Positions 60,643 through 64,000 of a DNA stretch of 64,000 nucleotides are shown in pieces; positions within the stretch are counted from its first letter, which is position 1, and each line of letters opens with the position of its first letter. Below the pieces are notes generated by a model. It had not been told where the DNA came from, ran no database searches, and saw nothing but the letters and a program-made list of their open reading frames with translations. Source of the DNA: DASUAS01 sp963809795 (GTDB lineage: Bacteria > Actinomycetota > Acidimicrobiia > IMCC26256 > DASPTH01); contig CAWELN010000019.1 of the NCBI GenBank assembly GCA_963809795.1, positions 124,001 through 188,000 of the forward strand, read 5' to 3'. The translations under genes were made by a program, and so were the position numbers.

Positions 60643-61884
60643 ATGGCGGTGATCCCGCGGATCGAAGATCTGGCCGACCCGACGTTCGATCCCTACCTCA
60701 GCGACGAGGCCGTGTTCGGCAGCGTCCCCGACCCGTACCCCCGTATCGCGGAGCTCCGGGCTGAGGCACCCGTGCACGCGGCCGACTACCGCGCCGTCAT
60801 GGGCATCCCTTCACTCGATGGTGAAGGGGCACCGCCCCACTACATGGTGCTCTCGTTCGCCGGTGTCGACCAGATCCTCAACGATCCCGTGACCTTCTCC
60901 AACCGGTCGTTCGAGCCGACCCTCGGCGCCGCGTTCGGGCACACCGTCAGCGTGATGGATCCGCCCGAGCACACGCGCTACCGGCGAATCCTCCAACAGG
61001 CGTTCCGCCCGACGATCGTGCAGGAATGGGGCGTCGACCTCGTCGGCCCCATCGTCGACGAGCTGGTTGGCGCGTTCCGCGACTCGGGCCGGGCGGAGCT
61101 CGTCGAGCAGTTCGCGCGCCCGTACCCCTTCACCGTCATCTACCGCATGCTGGGCCTGCCGCGCGACGACATCGACACCTTCTACAAGCTGACGATCGCA
61201 CAGATCATCACCTACCCGGACATGACGAATGCGCTCGACGCGTCCGCGAAGCTCGGTCGGTACTTCACCGCGATGCTCGCGGCCCGTCGCGACGACCCCG
61301 GTCGCGACGTGGTGAGCGTCCTCGCGACCACCGAGGTCGACGGCGAACCGCTCCCCGACGAAGTGGCCATCTCGTTCCTGCGGCAGCTCATCAACGCCGG
61401 CGGCGACACGACCTTCCGCACGACGACGATGCTGCTCACGGGCCTCCTCTCGCACCCTGTGCAGCTCGCCGCCGTGCGGGGCGACCGATCGCTGGCCGGC
61501 GCCGCCATCGAGGAGGCCTTGCGGTGGGACGGCCCGGTGCTGGCGAGCAGCCGCCTCGCCACCACCGACACCGTCGTCGACGGCGTGCCGGTCCCGGCCG
61601 GCGCGTTCATCGACCTCCTCTATGGCGCCGCCAACCACGATCCCGCGGTGTTCCCCGATCCCGAGACCTTCGACATCTTCCGCCCGAAGCACCGTCACTT
61701 CGGCTTCGCGTTCGGCGCGCACAACTGCCTCGGCCAGCAGCTCGCGCGCCTCGAGCTCAGCCGGGCGCTCAATGCGGTGCTCGACGAGCTGCCCGACCTG
61801 CGGCTCGATCCCGACCATCCGTGCCCACAGGCGCGCGGCGCGCTCATGCGCACGCCCAAGGAGCTTCGCGTCGTCTTCGGGTGA
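60643..61884 (+). CDS. Cytochrome P450
   Basis: A 413-residue soluble bacterial P450. The oxygen-binding I-helix motif AGGDTT is at residues 252-257, ExxR at 291-294 (EALR), and the heme loop FGFAFGAHNCLG at 353-364 with Cys362 as the heme ligand. VMDPPEHTRYRRIL near 104-117 is the usual C-helix region. It hydroxylates a hydrophobic substrate with two electrons from a ferredoxin. No ferredoxin or reductase gene is adjacent; the ferredoxin at 20.5 kb is the only candidate here. The 71-base gap after the LLM gene contains a TACCGT box, so it may have its own promoter. Confidence 0.93.
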   Translation: MAVIPRIEDLADPTFDPYLSDEAVFGSVPDPYPRIAELRAEAPVHAADYRAVMGIPSLDGEGAPPHYMVLSFAGVDQILNDPVTFSNRSFEPTLGAAFGHTVSVMDPPEHTRYRRILQQAFRPTIVQEWGVDLVGPIVDELVGAFRDSGRAELVEQFARPYPFTVIYRMLGLPRDDIDTFYKLTIAQIITYPDMTNALDASAKLGRYFTAMLAARRDDPGRDVVSVLATTEVDGEPLPDEVAISFLRQLINAGGDTTFRTTTMLLTGLLSHPVQLAAVRGDRSLAGAAIEEALRWDGPVLASSRLATTDTVVDGVPVPAGAFIDLLYGAANHDPAVFPDPETFDIFRPKHRHFGFAFGAHNCLGQQLARLELSRALNAVLDELPDLRLDPDHPCPQARGALMRTPKELRVVFG

Positions 61885-61961
61885 CCGCGAGGCCGGCTCG
61901 GCCGCCGCTCGTTCGCGAATCGGGATACCGTCGAGGGCATCGTCGACTCCTGGAGGCCCGC

Positions 61962-63203
61962 ATGGCCACGATCGCGCTGACCGGAGCCCGGCTCCTCGAC
62001 GGCACCCGTCCTGCGATCGACGACGCCACGGTCGTCGTCGACGGTGAGCGCATCGTCGAAGTCGGGACCGGCGCGCCCACCGCGCCGGTCGAGAGGACCG
62101 TCGACCTGAGCGGGTGCACCGTGATGCCGGGCATGTTCACCTGCCACTTCCACGCCACGTATCACGAGCTGGGATCGCAGCCGAACACGCCGTACGGCGA
62201 CGAGTACCCGCCCGCGTACCTGGCGCTGATCGCGGCGCGGAACCTCGCCACCGCGTTGGAGCAGGGGTACACGGGAGTGGTCGGCGCCGGCGGTTCGCAC
62301 CACGTCGAGCCCGGCGTCCGGCGCGCCATCGAGGACGGACTGGTCCCCGGCCCGCGGTTCTGGCCGTCGTCGCGCGAGCTGTCGACCACCGGCCACAGCA
62401 ACGACGGGGTGCCGTGGTACTGGGACAAGCACGCCTCCGGCGCGGTACGGCTGTGTGACGGGGCCGAGTCGTTCCGGCTCGGCGTGCGCGAGGAGATCAA
62501 GCGCGGCGCGCGCGTCATCAAGCTCTTCGTGACCGGTGGGCACGGCACCACCGCGCCGAAGGACCGGATCGAGATGACCCGCGCCGAGCTCGGGGCCGCC
62601 ATCGAGACGGCCCACGAGCGTGACGCGTTGATCCGCGGCCATCTCGTCAACAAGCGAGCCATCATGATGGCGCTCGAGCTCGGCATCGACATCGTCGACC
62701 ACTGCGACGAGATGGACGACGAGGTCATCGCCGCGCTCGTCGAGGCGAACGCCACCGTCGTGCCGTCGTTGTACTTCCCCAAGCACTTCGTCGACACGTT
62801 CGGGTCCGGACTCGGGTTCAGCGCCGAGGCCATGCGCGCCGACCTCGAGCACATGTACGCGACGATCCCCAAGGCGCAGGCCGCGGGCGTGCGCTTCGTG
62901 CTCGGCGACGACTACGGCGCCATCGGCTTCCCGCACGGCGCGTACGGCGGCGAGCTGCGCCTGTACGTCGAACACGCGGGCATGACGCCGCTCGACGTGA
63001 TCGGGTGGGCGACGCGCAACGGCGCCGAGATGGTCGGACGCGACGACGATCTCGGCACGGTGGAGGTCGGCAAGCTCGCCGACCTGGTCGTGGTCGACGG
63101 CGATCCTTCCGCCGACATCGGCGCCCTCGCCGATCGCCCACCGCGCGCGGTGCTCAAGGGCGGCGAGGTCGTGGCCGGGTCGCTCGTCCCGGAGGGCCGG
63201 TGA
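61962..63203 (+). CDS. Metal-dependent amidohydrolase (imidazolonepropionase/prolidase-like)
   Basis: A 413-residue amidohydrolase of the cyclic type with an N-terminal composite beta-sandwich (LTGARLLDGTRPAIDDATVVV). The HxH metal motif is in MFTCHFHATYHE, the carboxylated lysine in RVIKLFVTGGHGT, further histidines in IRGHLVNK and DIVDHCDEM, and the late aspartate in VLGDDYGAIGFPHG. TVEVGKLADLVVVDGDP closes the sandwich. Relatives hydrolyse amides, lactams or organophosphates; the natural substrate is unknown. It is unrelated in detail to the two ACMSD-like proteins. CTGGAGG precedes the ATG at 61962. Its stop overlaps the NTF2-like gene (GTGA). Confidence 0.88.
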   Translation: MATIALTGARLLDGTRPAIDDATVVVDGERIVEVGTGAPTAPVERTVDLSGCTVMPGMFTCHFHATYHELGSQPNTPYGDEYPPAYLALIAARNLATALEQGYTGVVGAGGSHHVEPGVRRAIEDGLVPGPRFWPSSRELSTTGHSNDGVPWYWDKHASGAVRLCDGAESFRLGVREEIKRGARVIKLFVTGGHGTTAPKDRIEMTRAELGAAIETAHERDALIRGHLVNKRAIMMALELGIDIVDHCDEMDDEVIAALVEANATVVPSLYFPKHFVDTFGSGLGFSAEAMRADLEHMYATIPKAQAAGVRFVLGDDYGAIGFPHGAYGGELRLYVEHAGMTPLDVIGWATRNGAEMVGRDDDLGTVEVGKLADLVVVDGDPSADIGALADRPPRAVLKGGEVVAGSLVPEGR

Positions 63204-63631
63204 CCGGCGCCGATCGCGACGCGCGGGTCGCGGTCGCCCACGCGCACGCCGCCGCCGAGGCGGCGGGCGACTTCGCGGCAACGATGGCGACCCTCGACGA
63301 CGACCCGGTCTACGAGCTGCAGCCCATGGGCGTCGCGCTCCGCGGCCGCGAGATGGCCGAGCGGTACTACGAGCACTTCTTCGCCGTGGTGATGCCGACG
63401 ATCGCGTCGTACCGGCTGCGCTCGGAATGGGTGACCGACGAGGGCGTCGGCCAGGAGTACGAGTTGACCGTCGCCGGGCCCGACGGCGACCGCCGTCACG
63501 CCGTCATCGGCATCCTCACCTTCGGCGACGACAGCCGCCTCTCGGGCGAGCGGCTCTACGCGAGCGACGAGCTGCTGCGGCTGTTCTTCGGCCCGCTCCT
63601 CGACGAGGCAGTCCCCCTCGACGGCGGGTGA
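63200..63631 (+). CDS. NTF2/SnoaL-like small protein
   Basis: A 143-residue cone-shaped alpha+beta barrel protein. AHAHAAAEAAGDFAATMATL, VYELQPMGVALRGREMAERY and the late strands QEYELTVAGPDG and RHAVIGILTFGDD fit SnoaL-like polyketide cyclases and ketosteroid-isomerase relatives. These fold members isomerise, hydrate or bind small hydrophobic substrates; no catalytic Asp/Tyr pair can be assigned with certainty. The GTG at 63200 overlaps the amidohydrolase stop, so the two work together. It is the last gene of the plus-strand run from 58.4 kb. Confidence 0.82.
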   Translation: MTGADRDARVAVAHAHAAAEAAGDFAATMATLDDDPVYELQPMGVALRGREMAERYYEHFFAVVMPTIASYRLRSEWVTDEGVGQEYELTVAGPDGDRRHAVIGILTFGDDSRLSGERLYASDELLRLFFGPLLDEAVPLDGG

Positions 63632-63657
63632 CGGCCCGGGCCGGGTGCGCTCGTGGA

Positions 63658-64000
63658 TCAGTACGAACGGACGTGGATGGTGTCGAGCTTCTGGCCACGC
63701 GGCCGGGTCACGACGTAGACGTGCACGTCGGCGATGTCGTCGACCGACTGGCCCGTACTGCCGGCGCGGCCCTGCACCTTGGCGAGGTAGCCGCGTTCGG
63801 TCCAGATCGCGAACGCCGTCTGCGAATGCTCCGGATCCCAGCTCCAGTCGGTCGAGCCTTCGCCGTCGGCCGCGACCCCCTGGACCAGGACCGTCACCCG
63901 GATGTCGTCGTCCTGGACCTCGGTCATCAGCGTGCGGCTGAACGCTTCCAGCGCGGCCTTGGTCGACACGTACATCGACAGCATCGGGAACGGGTCCAGG
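63658..64000 (-). CDS. Short-chain dehydrogenase/reductase, C-terminal part
   Basis: The last 113 codons of an SDR that enters from the right edge. LDPFPMLSMYVSTKAALEAF contains the catalytic Tyr-x3-Lys (YVSTK), followed by EVQDDDIRVTVLVQGVA, the strand after the active site. The C-terminal block is not the usual GGxxA/VDGG tail but DIADVHVYVVTRPRGQKLDTIHVRSY, which recalls SDRs with a nitroreductase-like or clavulanate-type ending. Substrate unknown. It converges with the NTF2-like gene; the 26-base gap holds the self-complementary CGGCCCGGGCCG. Confidence 0.8.
   Translation of the reverse strand, partial: LDPFPMLSMYVSTKAALEAFSRTLMTEVQDDDIRVTVLVQGVAADGEGSTDWSWDPEHSQTAFAIWTERGYLAKVQGRAGSTGQSVDDIADVHVYVVTRPRGQKLDTIHVRSY

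Noticed and set aside
1..64000. Mobile elements, CRISPR arrays, tRNA or rRNA genes
   Set aside because: No transposase or integrase, no regularly spaced repeats, and no recognisable RNA gene structure were found on either strand.

Overview
The window is very G+C-rich (about 70 % by eye), almost gapless, and uses many GTG starts and ATGA/GTGA stop-start overlaps. It encodes actinobacterial signature families: F420-type luciferase-like oxidoreductases, a PlsB next to a HAD-PlsC fusion as in mycobacteria, a CxxHxxC ferredoxin, KstR2-like TetR and FCD-type GntR regulators. Several genes have a TANNNT box 6-8 bases before the start codon and no Shine-Dalgarno sequence, as in leaderless actinobacterial transcripts. 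I infer an actinobacterium, possibly an uncultured Acidimicrobiia-like lineage; the lineage is not proven. No rRNA, tRNA, CRISPR array, phage or insertion sequence was seen.

Nearly everything is acyl-CoA, lipid or isoprenoid/steroid-like catabolism. I count eight crotonase-family proteins, six acyl-CoA dehydrogenases plus one remnant, five AMP-forming acyl-CoA ligases, six short-chain dehydrogenases, two thiolase-fold proteins, three amidohydrolases, two LLM oxidoreductases, a P450, a GMC oxidoreductase, a molybdenum hydroxylase subunit, a tandem CoA-transferase and a Liv-type ABC importer.

Layout. 0-9 kb: short divergent units (MBL hydrolase with crotonase; SDR; fused FadE34-like dehydrogenase; cyclase; thioesterase with a CrtC-like protein and crotonase; APH-type kinase). 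9-21 kb: one long minus-strand run, from a ferredoxin through HAD-PlsC and PlsB into DUF35, an Ltp-type thiolase homologue, two crotonases and three acyl-CoA ligases. 21-27 kb: SDR, then a plus-strand unit of ligase, two dehydrogenases and an alpha/beta hydrolase. 27-37 kb: crotonase, amidohydrolase, SDR, then solute-binding protein, a LivH-LivM-LivG triple fusion, LivF and SDR. 37-41 kb: minus unit of ligase, PPOX-like protein, HAD protein and crotonase, divergent from a dehydrogenase. 41-50 kb: TetR-thiolase-molybdenum subunit-crotonase operon, divergent from a StrR/ParB-like regulator, amidohydrolase and LLM enzyme. 50-58 kb: GMC oxidoreductase, tandem CoA-transferase, dehydrogenase, crotonase and SDR with two paralogous GntR regulators. 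58-64 kb: dehydrogenase, LLM enzyme, P450, amidohydrolase, NTF2-like protein and a partial SDR.

A working model, which is inference: the ABC system imports an organic acid or lipid fragment; ligases and the CoA-transferase activate it; the P450, LLM, GMC and molybdenum enzymes oxidise recalcitrant positions; paired or fused dehydrogenases, crotonases, SDRs, the thiolase and an Ltp-DUF35 retro-aldolase shorten the chain. The substrate cannot be read from the sequence.

Twelve single-base frameshifts interrupt otherwise well conserved genes, all between 2.4 and 41 kb and eleven of the same sign (one extra base). This looks like a sequence-quality problem in that part rather than gene decay; affected genes are annotated across the break.
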